Shown: piece after piece, positions 1-9,600 of the stretch
How the letters are laid out: every line of letters begins with the position of its first letter
Numbering within the stretch: position 1 is the stretch's first letter
Source: Granulicella mallensis MP5ACTX8
Lineage (GTDB): Bacteria; Acidobacteriota; Terriglobia; Terriglobales; Acidobacteriaceae
Reading direction: 5' to 3'
DNA: 64,000 nucleotides
NCBI RefSeq assembly: GCF_000178955.2
Contig: NC_016631.1
Location: 5,022,001-5,086,000, forward strand
Notes under the pieces: generated by a model
The model's input: the letters and a program-made list of their open reading frames with translations, nothing else
What the model was told of the DNA's origin: nothing
Database searches by the model: none
Program-made: the position numbers and the translations under genes

Positions 1-31
1 TCTACGACTAAGACGATATCTTTGCCTGTAC

Positions 32-2161
32 TCACAAACCGATCCCCGTTGATTCAAGCACCTGGAGTAGACCTCTTGGGCCCCCTTCGCCGCTGAATGC
101 CTGCTTGGGGTAGAAGAAGGTAAACGAATCCAAAAGTAATTTGCGATCCTGGTTCGAGAGTTCCCTCGAAGAATGTACGATGACCGGAATCGCCTTGGAT
201 GCCAGACTCTTTCGTATCTCCCGCAATACTTCGAAGCCGTTCATATCCGGCATGGCGATATCGAGGACGACCGCGTCGGGAACTTCGTCTTTGATTAACC
301 GAAGAGCTTCGCGGCCCCCGTGGGCCTCGAGGATTCGATAGCCAACCTTTGCGAGCGCACCACCCACCAGGTAGCGAGTCACTTCATCATCGTCGACCAG
401 CAGAATGGTCTTGGACGGCGCCCCCTCAATCAACTCCCGGACCACATTTAACAAGCTAAACGGGGGCACCGGTTTTGCAAGAAAGGCGTCCGCGCCCGCC
501 TCAATCGCCGATTTCGCATCGTCCACCACGCTGACGACCAGAATAGGTCCCGAGTATCCTTGCGACCGAAGCTCCTCGATGTAATAGAGGCAGTCTTTCT
601 GGTCGATCAACCTGTCCAGCACGACCAGCGAAGGGCTCATCTGCTTCATCGCCGCGCGCGACTCGGGAATATTTGCGACAAAGACTGTACGGTAGTTGCT
701 GTTCTTCAGTGAAGACTGATGGACAAAGCTTGTCTCCCGGTTATCCTCGATAAACAGGATCGGAGCTCCGGTCGCCTCCTGGTTTAGTAGAGGAGCCAGC
801 GGCTCAATCTCAGTCTTTCCAAAGTGCGCCGGTATTCTTGCCGTAAAGGTCGATCCCTGACCGGATTCGCTCTCGACATTCAGGCTGCCACCCAGCAGCT
901 CCGCGAGACGCCTCGATAGAGGAAGCCCAAGCCCCGTCCCTTTGACCTGGCTCTGCATCTCGCCTTCGATCTGGGTGAACTCCTCAAAGATTCGTTCCTG
1001 ATCTTCGGGCAGAATGCCGATGCCGGTATCGGCCACGCGGAAGGCGACCCATCCCCCGTCTTCGATCTCCGCGGTCACGCGAATGTGCCCCTTGCGGGTA
1101 AACTTCAGCGCATTGGCGATCAGGTTGCGCAGAATCTGTGAGACTTTCCCCTCATCGGTATACAAGGTTGGAAGATCGGCTGCCGCGTCGAAGATCAGTT
1201 CAAGGCTGTTCCCCGCAAGCAATGGCTTCAGCATGCCGCGCAGTGCACCAAAGAAGTCGTTGACCTCAAAGTGTCTCGGCTTCACATCGATCTTTCCGGC
1301 TTCGACCTTCGCCAGATCGAGAAGGTCGTTCACCAGCTCTGAAAGCTCGGAGGCCGAGTGCTGAATGTACGTAACCTGCTTCTCCTGCTCCTCGGAGAGC
1401 TCTCCATCGGTACGCCCCAGGAGCAACCGGCTCAAGGATGAGATGGAGTTCAGCGGAGTCCGGAACTCATGCGAAAGGTTGGAGAGAAAACTCGTCTTGA
1501 GATCCGAGACCTTGCGCAGGTCATCTGCGTGCTGCTCCAGCTCGGCGTAGAGAGCCACCACCCCGCGATTGGTGTCTTCCAGCTCCTGGTTCAAATCCGC
1601 AAGCTGGTCCTGCTTCTCTTTGAGCTCCGCCAGTGTCTTCAGCAGCTCCTGGTTCTGCCGCTCGATTTCATCGAAGGGATCGGCGGCACTCCCTCCGGCA
1701 AGCTTCGCAGAAATGGCCTTGATACTGGCGGCATTGACCGCCGGAGCCGTTGCAGGCAGAGCTTTGCCGCACTCCACGCGAGTGCCTGTAGAATCCGAAG
1801 CGATATGGAAATGGTCCATGAGGCGCTTCGTCCCGATGAGCCCCATACCCAGTCCCGTCTTCGACACATACCGGCCGTCGAGAATCTCAGTCAGGTTGGG
1901 AATGCCTGCGCCTTTATCCGTCACCGAGATAACGAAGACTTGTGGGTCGGCGTTGGTGACCGAAAAGTCCACGGCTCCGCTTTCCGCATAGCGGAAGGCG
2001 TTACGTGCCAGCTCCGAGGCAGCCGTCGCCAGGCGTATCTGATCCTGGTGCTCGAAACCAAGCAGAGCTGCTACATCGCGCGCTCGCTGACGAGCCTGGA
2101 CGACGTGACGGTCATGCCGCAGTGGAATGGTCAGAAGCGGAAATTTAAATGTCTCGTCCAT
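32..2161 (-). CDS. Hybrid histidine kinase with extra N-terminal RsbT/RsbW-like ATPase and two receiver domains
   Basis: A 709-residue multidomain signalling protein, predicted cytoplasmic because no membrane segment is visible. Residues 1-135 form an RsbT/RsbW-type ATPase with an ASELARNAFRYAE N-box, a DKGAGIPN motif and a GLGMGLIGTKRLM lid. Residues ~163-215 look like a coiled coil. A HisKA domain follows with phospho-acceptor H231 (NLSHEFRTPLNS), then a HATPase_c domain (GTGLGLPLSRRLA), then two receiver domains. The first receiver (ILFIEDN, VVLDR) is somewhat degenerate; the second (ILLVDDD, VVLDIAMPDMNG) is canonical. It starts 3 bases after the phosphatase gene and is the last gene of the rsbRST operon, so it probably exchanges signals with the partner-switching proteins. 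The fusion of a serine-kinase-like ATPase to a hybrid kinase is unusual. Its regulatory target is not visible here. Confidence 0.9.
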   Translation of the reverse strand: MDETFKFPLLTIPLRHDRHVVQARQRARDVAALLGFEHQDQIRLATAASELARNAFRYAESGAVDFSVTNADPQVFVISVTDKGAGIPNLTEILDGRYVSKTGLGMGLIGTKRLMDHFHIASDSTGTRVECGKALPATAPAVNAASIKAISAKLAGGSAADPFDEIERQNQELLKTLAELKEKQDQLADLNQELEDTNRGVVALYAELEQHADDLRKVSDLKTSFLSNLSHEFRTPLNSISSLSRLLLGRTDGELSEEQEKQVTYIQHSASELSELVNDLLDLAKVEAGKIDVKPRHFEVNDFFGALRGMLKPLLAGNSLELIFDAAADLPTLYTDEGKVSQILRNLIANALKFTRKGHIRVTAEIEDGGWVAFRVADTGIGILPEDQERIFEEFTQIEGEMQSQVKGTGLGLPLSRRLAELLGGSLNVESESGQGSTFTARIPAHFGKTEIEPLAPLLNQEATGAPILFIEDNRETSFVHQSSLKNSNYRTVFVANIPESRAAMKQMSPSLVVLDRLIDQKDCLYYIEELRSQGYSGPILVVSVVDDAKSAIEAGADAFLAKPVPPFSLLNVVRELIEGAPSKTILLVDDDEVTRYLVGGALAKVGYRILEAHGGREALRLIKDEVPDAVVLDIAMPDMNGFEVLREIRKSLASKAIPVIVHSSRELSNQDRKLLLDSFTFFYPKQAFSGEGGPRGLLQVLESTGIGL

Positions 2162-2164
2162 GGC

Positions 2165-3184
2165 CTAAATGCGTGAGATTAGTATGGTGGCATCATCACG
2201 CTTACGGCAATAGTCGCGATAAAGAACTCCCGCGATAAGCGCTGGATGACGAGATGCTAATCCGGGATATTGTTCCATACTCCAGCGAGTTGCGATTCCG
2301 TCCGAGTGCAGGAGGAGGGCAGAGTTCTTTTCCCAGGGGTAGGAAAAAGACTGAATGCGACCTATGGAGTGCCCCAGAGTTCCGTTCATCGACACCATGC
2401 TCCGGGACTGTCCGCCACTATAGATCGACCCGGCAACATTACCGACGCCTGCATAGTTCACGATCCCCTTGTCGTAAAGAACTTCCGCTATCGATACAGC
2501 AGCTCCGCGTGTCTTAGCGAGGGCTCCATGGGCATCGGCAAGGATTCGCTCCGGCGTCAGGTGCGACGTCTCCCGGAAGATACGAATCGCCTCCTGTGAG
2601 GCCTCCGCAGCCGCAGGACCATGGCCGAGCCCATCGGCCACAATATAGATACTCCGCCCCGGCGTATGCGCGGCGTCCCATGCGTCACCACAGGCTGTTT
2701 CTCCTGTAATCGGCAGGCAAACAACGCCGAGTGCATAGTCCGCGGCAATCCTGGCCGCAGACTGAGATTCGTTCGCAATACGGGCAAACAGGACGGTTCC
2801 ATGGCCCGGCACGGAATAGATCTGAAAAGCGGTCGCAAGCCGCGAGATGGCGCCAAGACCCTGGCCGAGCGTACCTGCCGTCGAGAAACCATCTTCAAGG
2901 GATCGGCCCACGTCTGCAATGCCGGTTCCGCTGTCGATAGCGAGCACATCCATGCCCGCGACATTCTCGAACTGCCACGGGCAAAGAACAAGCTCGCCAC
3001 GTCCGGCGTGCGCTGCGATATTTCCCGCAGCCTCCGTAACGATAATACCGAGCTGTCCCTGGCGAAGTTCGCTGAATCCGATCGCGTTCGCAAGCGCAAG
3101 GGCCCTGCGGCGTGCGTGCCCGGTCTGGCTGGCATCCGCCGCGGTAATCGGAACCACCACGCTTCCCGGCAAGGTTACTTCCAT
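2165..3184 (-). CDS. ATPase-SpoIIE (PP2C-like) phosphatase fusion of the Rsb module
   Basis: A 339-residue protein. Residues ~1-137 are an anti-sigma-type ATPase domain (VTEAAGNIAAHAG N-box, DSGTGIAD, TLGQGLGAISRL). Residues ~145-339 are a SpoIIE/PP2C-like serine phosphatase with metal-binding features GDAWDA, VADGLGHGPAA and LLHSDGIATRW. In Bacillus stressosome pathways RsbX, a small phosphatase of this family, dephosphorylates RsbR and RsbS, and RsbT activates the phosphatase RsbU. Here an RsbT-like domain is joined directly to an RsbX-like catalytic domain. The start overlaps the end of rsbT by 10 bases, so translation is probably coupled. Role inferred from family and position: resetting or relaying the phosphorylation state of RsbS/RsbR. 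Confidence 0.88.
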   Translation of the reverse strand: MEVTLPGSVVVPITAADASQTGHARRRALALANAIGFSELRQGQLGIIVTEAAGNIAAHAGRGELVLCPWQFENVAGMDVLAIDSGTGIADVGRSLEDGFSTAGTLGQGLGAISRLATAFQIYSVPGHGTVLFARIANESQSAARIAADYALGVVCLPITGETACGDAWDAAHTPGRSIYIVADGLGHGPAAAEASQEAIRIFRETSHLTPERILADAHGALAKTRGAAVSIAEVLYDKGIVNYAGVGNVAGSIYSGGQSRSMVSMNGTLGHSIGRIQSFSYPWEKNSALLLHSDGIATRWSMEQYPGLASRHPALIAGVLYRDYCRKRDDATILISRI

Positions 3185-3585
3185 CGGATGACGGTGACCG
3201 TCGTGCCTTCCCCTGGAGCGCTCTGGATCTCGAATTCGTTCATCAGCCGCTTGCTGCCTCCAAGGCCCAATCCCATGCCCTGTCTGGAAGTGTATCCGTC
3301 CGTCAGCGCAAGTTTGATGTCCGGGATGCCGGGCCCTTTATCGGAGAACGTCAGCTTGATGCCCTTCCGCAGACCGTTCACCACCTCGGAGATTTCGAGT
3401 TCTCCGCCTCCGCCATGTTCAAGCGTATTGCGGCCGAGCTCGCTTGCGGCCGTAACCAGCTTCGTCTGGTCGACCAGGCTCAACTTCATCTCTGTTGCCC
3501 AAACCCGGACCCGTTGCCTCACAAACACCACATCGGAAGAGTCTTTGATGGGTAGTGTCTCAGTCTTAGTCACTGTCCCCGTCAT
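3175..3585 (-). CDS. rsbT: RsbT-type serine/threonine kinase (anti-sigma regulatory ATPase)
   Basis: This 136-residue protein is essentially one GHKL ATPase domain: N-box AASELGRNTLEHGG, G1 box DKGPGIPD and G2 box GMGLGLGGSKRLM. The length fits RsbT (~133 residues). In the family, RsbT is held by the RsbR/RsbS stressosome, phosphorylates STAS-domain residues of both on stress, and is released to activate a downstream phosphatase or kinase. Its start overlaps the rsbS 3' end by 20 bases and its end overlaps the phosphatase gene by 10. That compact order (rsbR, rsbS, rsbT, phosphatase, kinase) supports the assignment strongly. Confidence 0.92.
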   Translation of the reverse strand: MTGTVTKTETLPIKDSSDVVFVRQRVRVWATEMKLSLVDQTKLVTAASELGRNTLEHGGGGELEISEVVNGLRKGIKLTFSDKGPGIPDIKLALTDGYTSRQGMGLGLGGSKRLMNEFEIQSAPGEGTTVTVIRWK

Positions 3586-3961
3586 ATTCCTCGCTGTCGC
3601 GATCGCTCGTAACCGTCTCGTGCAGGTACTGCATACCCGACTCGACGTTCAGGGCAGTTCTGATCCCCGGCAAAGACATCCCCAGTTCCACCAGCGTAAT
3701 GGCCACTGCCGGCTGCATACCGACGACCACCGTCTGCGCATCCAGAACCCTCGCCATCGAAGCAATATTGGCCAGCGTGCGGCCGATGAAGGAGTCCACA
3801 ATCTCAAGCGAGGAGATATCGATCAATACGCCCTTCGCCCCAACGTCGGCAATCTTCGACGTCAGATCGTCCTGGAGCGTGAGCGCCAGCTTGTCATGCA
3901 TATCTACCTGGATGGTGACCAGCAGGAAGTTCCCCATCCGTAAGATCGGAATTCTTTCCAT
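3566..3961 (-). CDS. rsbS: RsbS-type STAS-domain antagonist
   Basis: A 131-residue single STAS domain. The segment LEIVDSFIGRTL carries the serine that is the expected RsbT phosphorylation site, and VVVGMQPAVAITLVELGM is the usual STAS C-terminal half. RsbS forms the stressosome core together with RsbR and sequesters RsbT. The start codon overlaps the rsbR stop by one base (TAATG), which favours coupled translation and matched stoichiometry. The C-terminal ~15 residues are acidic and charged (SDRDSEEYDGDSD) and extend beyond the typical ~120-residue RsbS. No sigma-B gene is in the window, so the output of the module is unknown. Confidence 0.92.
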   Translation of the reverse strand: MERIPILRMGNFLLVTIQVDMHDKLALTLQDDLTSKIADVGAKGVLIDISSLEIVDSFIGRTLANIASMARVLDAQTVVVGMQPAVAITLVELGMSLPGIRTALNVESGMQYLHETVTSDRDSEEYDGDSD

Positions 3962-4842
3962 TACTGCTCTCCGTATCTCGCAAGCGCTGAACCTTTGGAC
4001 TTCTCAAGACGCGTTACCGTTCGGCCGCTGCGTTCCAAAGCCAGGCGGAAGGCATCGGAGAGCTTTGCCTTGGTAATCACGTCCTCCAGGTTGATCCCCA
4101 GGTGAACAATGGTCTGTGCAATCTGAGGCCGAATACCGCTCAGAATGCACTCCGCACCCATGAGCCTTGCCGCGGTGATCGTCTTCAAGAGGTGCTGTGC
4201 AACCAGCGTGTCAACCGTAGGAACGCCGGTGATGTCGATGATGGCGAAGCGCGAGTTCGTCTTCACAATGGCCTGCAGCAGCGACTCCATCACTACCTGG
4301 GTGCGCGCGCTGTCAAGCGTTCCAATCAGCGGCAACGCAACGATGCCGTCCCACAGGGTCACAACCGGCGTCGAGAGCTCGAGCATCTCCTCCTGCTGCC
4401 GCATGATGACCTGATCGCGACCGTGGATAAAGCTGTCCGTTGTATGCAACGCCAGCTTGTCCACAAAATCGCCAACAATAGCGACATCCGCAAAAAGCTG
4501 CTTGGCGTCGTTGCCGGCCTGGCGCTGAATAAGGTTGAAAAGAGGCGATTTCGAGGACAGTACGAACATCGCCGTCTCGGAGGGCGTAAAACCCTGCACA
4601 GCGCGCGAGGCGGACAAGCCGGCCAGAAGATCCTTCAACGGCTGCCAGGCCGGCGCGTTGAGGTTATCCAGGGTGGTATCGGCGGAGACATCGCAGATCG
4701 CCGCGAGAACCTCTGCCGACTGCGCCTTCAGTTCACGGTCATCGATCAGATCGCGTCTGCGAACGCCACTCTTGATTCCCTGCACCCACTCTTCCAGAAG
4801 ACCGTCCTGATTCTTCCGGATTGCATCCAATATGTTCGCCAT
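3961..4842 (-). CDS. rsbR: RsbR-type stressosome sensor (N-terminal sensor domain plus STAS)
   Basis: A 293-residue protein when read from ATG 4842. I chose this start because GGAG lies 7 bases upstream and because the 11 residues before it have no family likeness; the frame itself is open to 4875. The N-terminal ~140 residues are helical and resemble RsbRD-type sensor regions. The C-terminal half is a STAS domain (VTLWDGIVALPLIGTLD to about GINLEDVITKAKL) with candidate phospho-threonines in DITGVPTVDTLVAQH. RsbR co-assembles with RsbS, binds RsbT and feeds stress signals into the switch. First gene of the five-gene minus-strand operon; the upstream 4843-5398 gap should contain its promoter. 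The signal it senses cannot be read from sequence. Confidence 0.9.
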   Translation of the reverse strand: MANILDAIRKNQDGLLEEWVQGIKSGVRRRDLIDDRELKAQSAEVLAAICDVSADTTLDNLNAPAWQPLKDLLAGLSASRAVQGFTPSETAMFVLSSKSPLFNLIQRQAGNDAKQLFADVAIVGDFVDKLALHTTDSFIHGRDQVIMRQQEEMLELSTPVVTLWDGIVALPLIGTLDSARTQVVMESLLQAIVKTNSRFAIIDITGVPTVDTLVAQHLLKTITAARLMGAECILSGIRPQIAQTIVHLGINLEDVITKAKLSDAFRLALERSGRTVTRLEKSKGSALARYGEQ

Positions 4843-5398
4843 TTTCACACTCCAGAGCACTTGCGTCGTCTTCATAAACTCACGGACGCGCTCAGTTTAA
4901 CGGTCTGATTTTACAGGGAATTCTGCCGAGGATAAATCTGCGCAGAAACAGCATAAAGTTCGCGCTTTTCGGTGAGCGCCAAACGATCCTACTTCACAGG
5001 GGCGGCTTTTCTCAGTCGGGTATCGCACATAGCGTAGGATGGGTATCCTGCCCGCGTTGGCAGGCCGCCTCGCCGGCTTTTGCACGTCTTCACTTGAGCG
5101 GGTCCGACCGAAGCGGCGTTGCTGAAAATCGAGGCAATATGCGCAGAAACATCTTGCCATCCCCTATTTCCGCTACGAATACCGTTGTATTATCATGTCC
5201 GCAAATCATTCTGCCCATCTCCGCCGATCTGAACCGTGAGCACGCCACAGGTTTGAGCAGAATTTGTCCCCTGGACCGGTCACTACAGGACCCGGCGCGA
5301 AAGAATTAGCACCCTTGAATTTCTTAAATCATCCATTCAATAGATAACCAGAAACTGAGACACTCGATAACAGCATCTCTTCAGGAGTTTCCGCACTG
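4843..5398. other. Divergent intergenic region between rsbR and the efflux operon
   Basis: About 550 bases without a convincing gene. It must hold the promoters of the minus-strand rsb operon and of the plus-strand efflux operon. The end nearest the efflux genes is AT-richer, with an AGGAG ribosome site at about 5381. Short open frames on both strands here lack family resemblance and plausible start signals. Confidence 0.5.
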
Positions 5399-6508
5399 AT
5401 GAAACGTTCGCCTTTTCGCCGCACTATATCCGTTCAACTGCTGTTTGCGTCTTCGTTTGTGATTGCACTTGCAGGCTGCAAGCAGGCACCGCCTCCCCAG
5501 GCAGCCGGCGGCCCCCAGGCCATGCCCGTCCAGGTAGCGGCTGTCTCCATGTCACCCGTGCCGGCAGGCGACACCTATGTCTCCACGATCAAGAGCCGCC
5601 ACTCGGCCACCATGCAGCCACAGATCGATGGCAACATTACGCGTATCCTGGTCAAATCCGGCGACTCCGTCAAGGCCGGCCAACTGCTCATGACCATCGA
5701 CCCGCTCAAGCAGCAGGCCACCGTCGAGCAGCAGCGAGGCACCGAGTTCCAGAAGAAGGCCGTCGTCGACTACAACAAGATCGAAGAGAACCGCCAGAAG
5801 CAGCTCTTTGAGGCAGGCGTTATCTCCCGCGATGCCTACGATCAGGCCGTGCAGGCACTCGGCAACTCCACCGGTGACTACAACGCAGCCGTGCAGGGCA
5901 CACTGACCCAGCAGCAACAGCTCGCCTATTACCAGATCCGCGCCCCCTTCGCAGGCATCATCGGCGACATCCCCGTCCACCAGGGCGACTACGTCTCCCC
6001 CACGACCGTGTTGACTACGGTCGATGAGAACGCCGGCCTCGAAGCCTACATCTATATTCCTACCGAACGCGCCGCACAGGTAAAGCTGGGCTTGCCGGTC
6101 GATCTGCAGGACAACAGCGGCAACAGCCTTACCAAATCCACCATCAGCTTCCTCTCCCCGCAGGTAGACAACGGCACGCAAACCATTCTCGCCAAGGCTG
6201 AGATACCCGCGGCCACCGGCGCGAAGAGGCTGCGCACGCAGCAACTGGTAAGGGCGCACATTACCTGGTCGAGCAACCCCACGCCTGTCGTTCCTGTACT
6301 TGCAGTCACCCGTATCGGCGGACAGACCTTTGTCTACGTCGCGACACCAGGCACCAATGGTTATACCGCTCATCTGGTGGCCGTTACGGTTGGCGACACA
6401 CTGGGCAACAACTATCCGGTCCTTACCGGACTTCACACCGGGGACAAGGTCATCCTCTCCGGCCTGCAGTTTCTTCAGGAAGGCATGCCGGTCAAGCCTC
6501 TCGGCTAA
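5399..6508 (+). CDS. RND efflux periplasmic adaptor lipoprotein (membrane fusion protein)
   Basis: A 369-residue AcrA/MexE-like adaptor. A signal peptide ends in the lipobox LAGC, so C27 is probably lipidated in the inner membrane. The lipoyl half-motifs (MQPQIDGNITRILVKSGDSV, and IRAPFAGIIGDIPVHQGDYV) flank an alpha-hairpin at about residues 100-185. Beta-barrel and membrane-proximal domains follow, ending in GDKVILSGLQFLQEGMPVKP. It would link the pump encoded 100 bases downstream to an outer-membrane channel that is not encoded here. AGGAG lies 12 bases before the ATG. Substrate unknown. Confidence 0.93.
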   Translation: MKRSPFRRTISVQLLFASSFVIALAGCKQAPPPQAAGGPQAMPVQVAAVSMSPVPAGDTYVSTIKSRHSATMQPQIDGNITRILVKSGDSVKAGQLLMTIDPLKQQATVEQQRGTEFQKKAVVDYNKIEENRQKQLFEAGVISRDAYDQAVQALGNSTGDYNAAVQGTLTQQQQLAYYQIRAPFAGIIGDIPVHQGDYVSPTTVLTTVDENAGLEAYIYIPTERAAQVKLGLPVDLQDNSGNSLTKSTISFLSPQVDNGTQTILAKAEIPAATGAKRLRTQQLVRAHITWSSNPTPVVPVLAVTRIGGQTFVYVATPGTNGYTAHLVAVTVGDTLGNNYPVLTGLHTGDKVILSGLQFLQEGMPVKPLG

Positions 6509-6535
6509 CCGCGACTCCACTGTATGAACCGACCT

Positions 6536-6565
6536 CCTGCCCCTGAGCGTAGCCGAAGGGGCAGG
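6536..6565 (+). terminator. Hairpin between adaptor and pump genes
   Basis: CCTGCCCCT pairs with AGGGGCAGG, followed by a short CTTTT run. It could attenuate transcription into the pump gene. The core resembles short palindromes scattered in acidobacterial intergenic DNA, so it may be a small repeat instead. Confidence 0.4.
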
Positions 6566-6607
6566 GCCTGCTTTTAGCTCTTTTGAATACCTCCGAGGTA
6601 AGCTCCC

Positions 6608-9600
6608 TTGTTCGTAGACTTTTTCATTCGCCGCCCGGTCTTCGCCTCCGTCTGCGCCCTGCTCATCGTGCTCGCTGGAGCTGTCGTCATCCCCGGTCTC
6701 CCGATCTCGCTCTACCCTGATCTCGCACCGCCACAGGTCACGGTAAGCAGCGTCTACATCGGCGCTAACTCTCAGACCGTCGAGCACGACGTCACGACGC
6801 CGCTTGAAGAGTCCATCAACGGCGTGGAGGGCATGCGCTACATCACGTCTTCGAGCAGCAACGATGGCAGCAGCACCATCACGATTACGTTCCAGACCGG
6901 TTACGACATCAACATCGCCGCCGTCGACGTACAAAATCGTGTATCCAGCGCGCAGGGCTTGCTTCCGCAGGCCGTCAAGAACACCGGCGTCACCATCACC
7001 AAATCGAACCCCAACTTCGTCTTCGCAGCGGGCTTCTACTCCGACAACAATCGCTACTCGCAGGATTTCATCTCCAACTACATCGACCTGTACGTCAAGG
7101 ACCCCCTGGAGCGCATCTCCGGCGTGGGCGCCGCGCAGATCTTCGGTGTTCGTAAATATGCGATGCGTCTCTGGCTGGACCCCACGAAACTGGCCGCGCG
7201 TCAACTCACAGCGACCGACGTCATCAGTGCCCTCCAGGAGCAAAACGTCGAGATCGCCGCGGGTAACGTAGGCCAGCAGCCCATGTCCCCGCCGCAGGAC
7301 TTCCAATACTCGGTGCGCGCCGTCGGCCGCCTCACCACACCGGAGCAGTTCAACAACATCGTCCTCAAGAATGGCCCCACCGGCATCATCCAGCTTCGCG
7401 ATGTGGGCCGTGCCGAGCTCGGTGCCGAAGACTACGGCACGAACCTCAACTTCTCCGGCGCTACCGCCGTCGGCATTGGTGTGCAGCAGCTATCGACCGC
7501 CAACGCACTCGACGTCGACCGCAAGGGCAAGGCAGCGCTGCTCGAGCTCTCCAAGAGTTTCCCTCCCGGCCTGCACTACACGGTTGCGTTCGACACCACA
7601 ACCGTCATCGGCGACTCCATCCACGAGGTCGTCATCACCCTCGCGGAAGCGATCGTCATCGTCATCGCCGTCATCTTCCTGTTCCTGCTCGACTGGCGCG
7701 CGACGATTATTCCGGCCATTACGATCCCCGTCTCGCTGATCGGAACCTTTGCCTTCATTAAGATCTTCGGCTTCTCTATTAACTCGCTTACGCTCTTCGG
7801 CATCACACTCGCCACGGGCCTGGTCGTCGATGACGCGATCGTCGTCATCGAAAACGTGCAGCGCCATCTCTCCGAAGCGGACCCCAATAATCCGGACCAC
7901 GATCCGCACAAAGCCACTTCTGTGGCTATGGCTGAGGTCACCAGCGCCGTCATCGCAACCTCGCTCGTGCTCATCAGCGTGTTCGTGCCGGTCAGCTTCT
8001 TCCCTGGCACCACGGGCATTCTGTACAAGCAGTTCTCGCTGACGATTGCGTTCGCTATTGCGATCTCGGCGTTCAACGCATTGACGCTTTCGCCCGCACT
8101 CGCCGCGCTCTTTCTACGCGGCGAAGAAGATAAGTACAAGTTGCTGGACTGGACACACATCGAGTTCCTCAAGCGTGCCTATCGCGGCTTCGTTCATCTC
8201 GTCGATAACTCGCTCACGACCCTATCCTCCGCGTATGGCCGGGCGATTCACTTTATCCTGCGCATCCGCTGGGTCATGATGCTGCTCTTCGTCGCCGGCC
8301 TTGCCGCTACGGGCTACATGTATCAGCATGTGCCCACGGCCTTCGTCCCTGGAGAAGACCAGGGCTACTTCATTCTGCAGGTGCTTGCTCCGCAGGGTGC
8401 CTCGCTCAGCTATACAACCCATCTGGCGGATCAGGCGCAGGCCATCCTCGCACAGGACAAAGATATCCTCGGCACCTTCTCCGTTATGGGCTTTGGATTC
8501 AGCGGCACCTCACCGAACCAGGGCCTGATCTTCGTTCCGTTGCAGCCGCAGGATCAGCGTCTCGCTAAGGGCCACGCCGACACGGACATCATCGAGCGCG
8601 TGTCTCCAAAACTCTTAGGTATTCCCGGCGGCATCGTCGTAGCCTTCCCACCGCCCGCGATTCAGGGTCTCGGCAACTTCGGAGGCTTCCAATTCGAACT
8701 GCAGGACCTGGGCCGCAACACCTTGCAGGATATCGATCGCATCGCGCACCAAATCGCCGCCGCGGGGAACGATCCGAAGTCCGGCCTCACCGGGATGTTC
8801 ACGAGCTTCACCTCCAATGACCCGCAACTGCTCGTCAATATTGACCGCGAAAAGGCCAAGACCATCGGCGTCCCCTTCTCGCAGATCAGCGATGCGCTCA
8901 GCGTCTACATGGGATCGGAGTATGTCAACGACTTCGAGTTCAACAACCGCTCCTACCGCGTGTATGTGCAGGCCGACGCTCCGTTCCGCCGCACGTCGAA
9001 AGATATCCGCCAGTTCTACGTCCGCACCAACTCCGGACAGATGGTGCCGCTCGACGATCTGGTCACCATCGATGAAAGCTCCGGCCCGCAGACCATCAGC
9101 CACTACAACCTCTTCCGCTCGGCTGAGATCCTCGGCTCTGCCGCTCCGGGCAAGTCCTCTTCCGAAGGTCTCGCTGCCATGGAAGCTGTCGCAAAGAAGA
9201 ACATGCTGCAGGGCATGAGCTTCGAGTGGTCCGGACTCGCGCTCGAAGAGATCGAGTCCAGCGGCAAGGCAATCGTCATCTTTGCCCTGGGTCTGTTGGT
9301 GGTCTATCTCGCACTCTCGGCACAGTATGAGAGCTTCGCGCTTCCGTTCATCATCCTTCTTGCGGTGCCGATGGCCGTGCTCGGAGCGCTGTCCTTCGTC
9401 GCCTGGAGGGGACTTGTGGACGACGTCTACGTGCAGATCGGTCTTGTCATGCTGATCGGCCTCTCAGCTAAGAACTCGATTCTTATCGTCGAGTTCGCCG
9501 AGCAGATTCGCGAGAGGGGCCTCAGCATCGCGGAGGCCGCGATTCAAGCCGGCGAGCTTCGCCTACGCCCGATTCTCATGACGAGCTCGGCCTTCATCCT

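Noticed and set aside
5094..5309. 71-codon plus-strand frame in the rsbR-efflux gap
   Set aside because: No ribosome site, no family resemblance, and no regulatory logic that requires it.
5552..7306. 584-codon minus-strand open frame
   Set aside because: It lies antisense to the RND adaptor and pump genes, both of which have clear family motifs. Its composition is typical of a GC-rich shadow frame.
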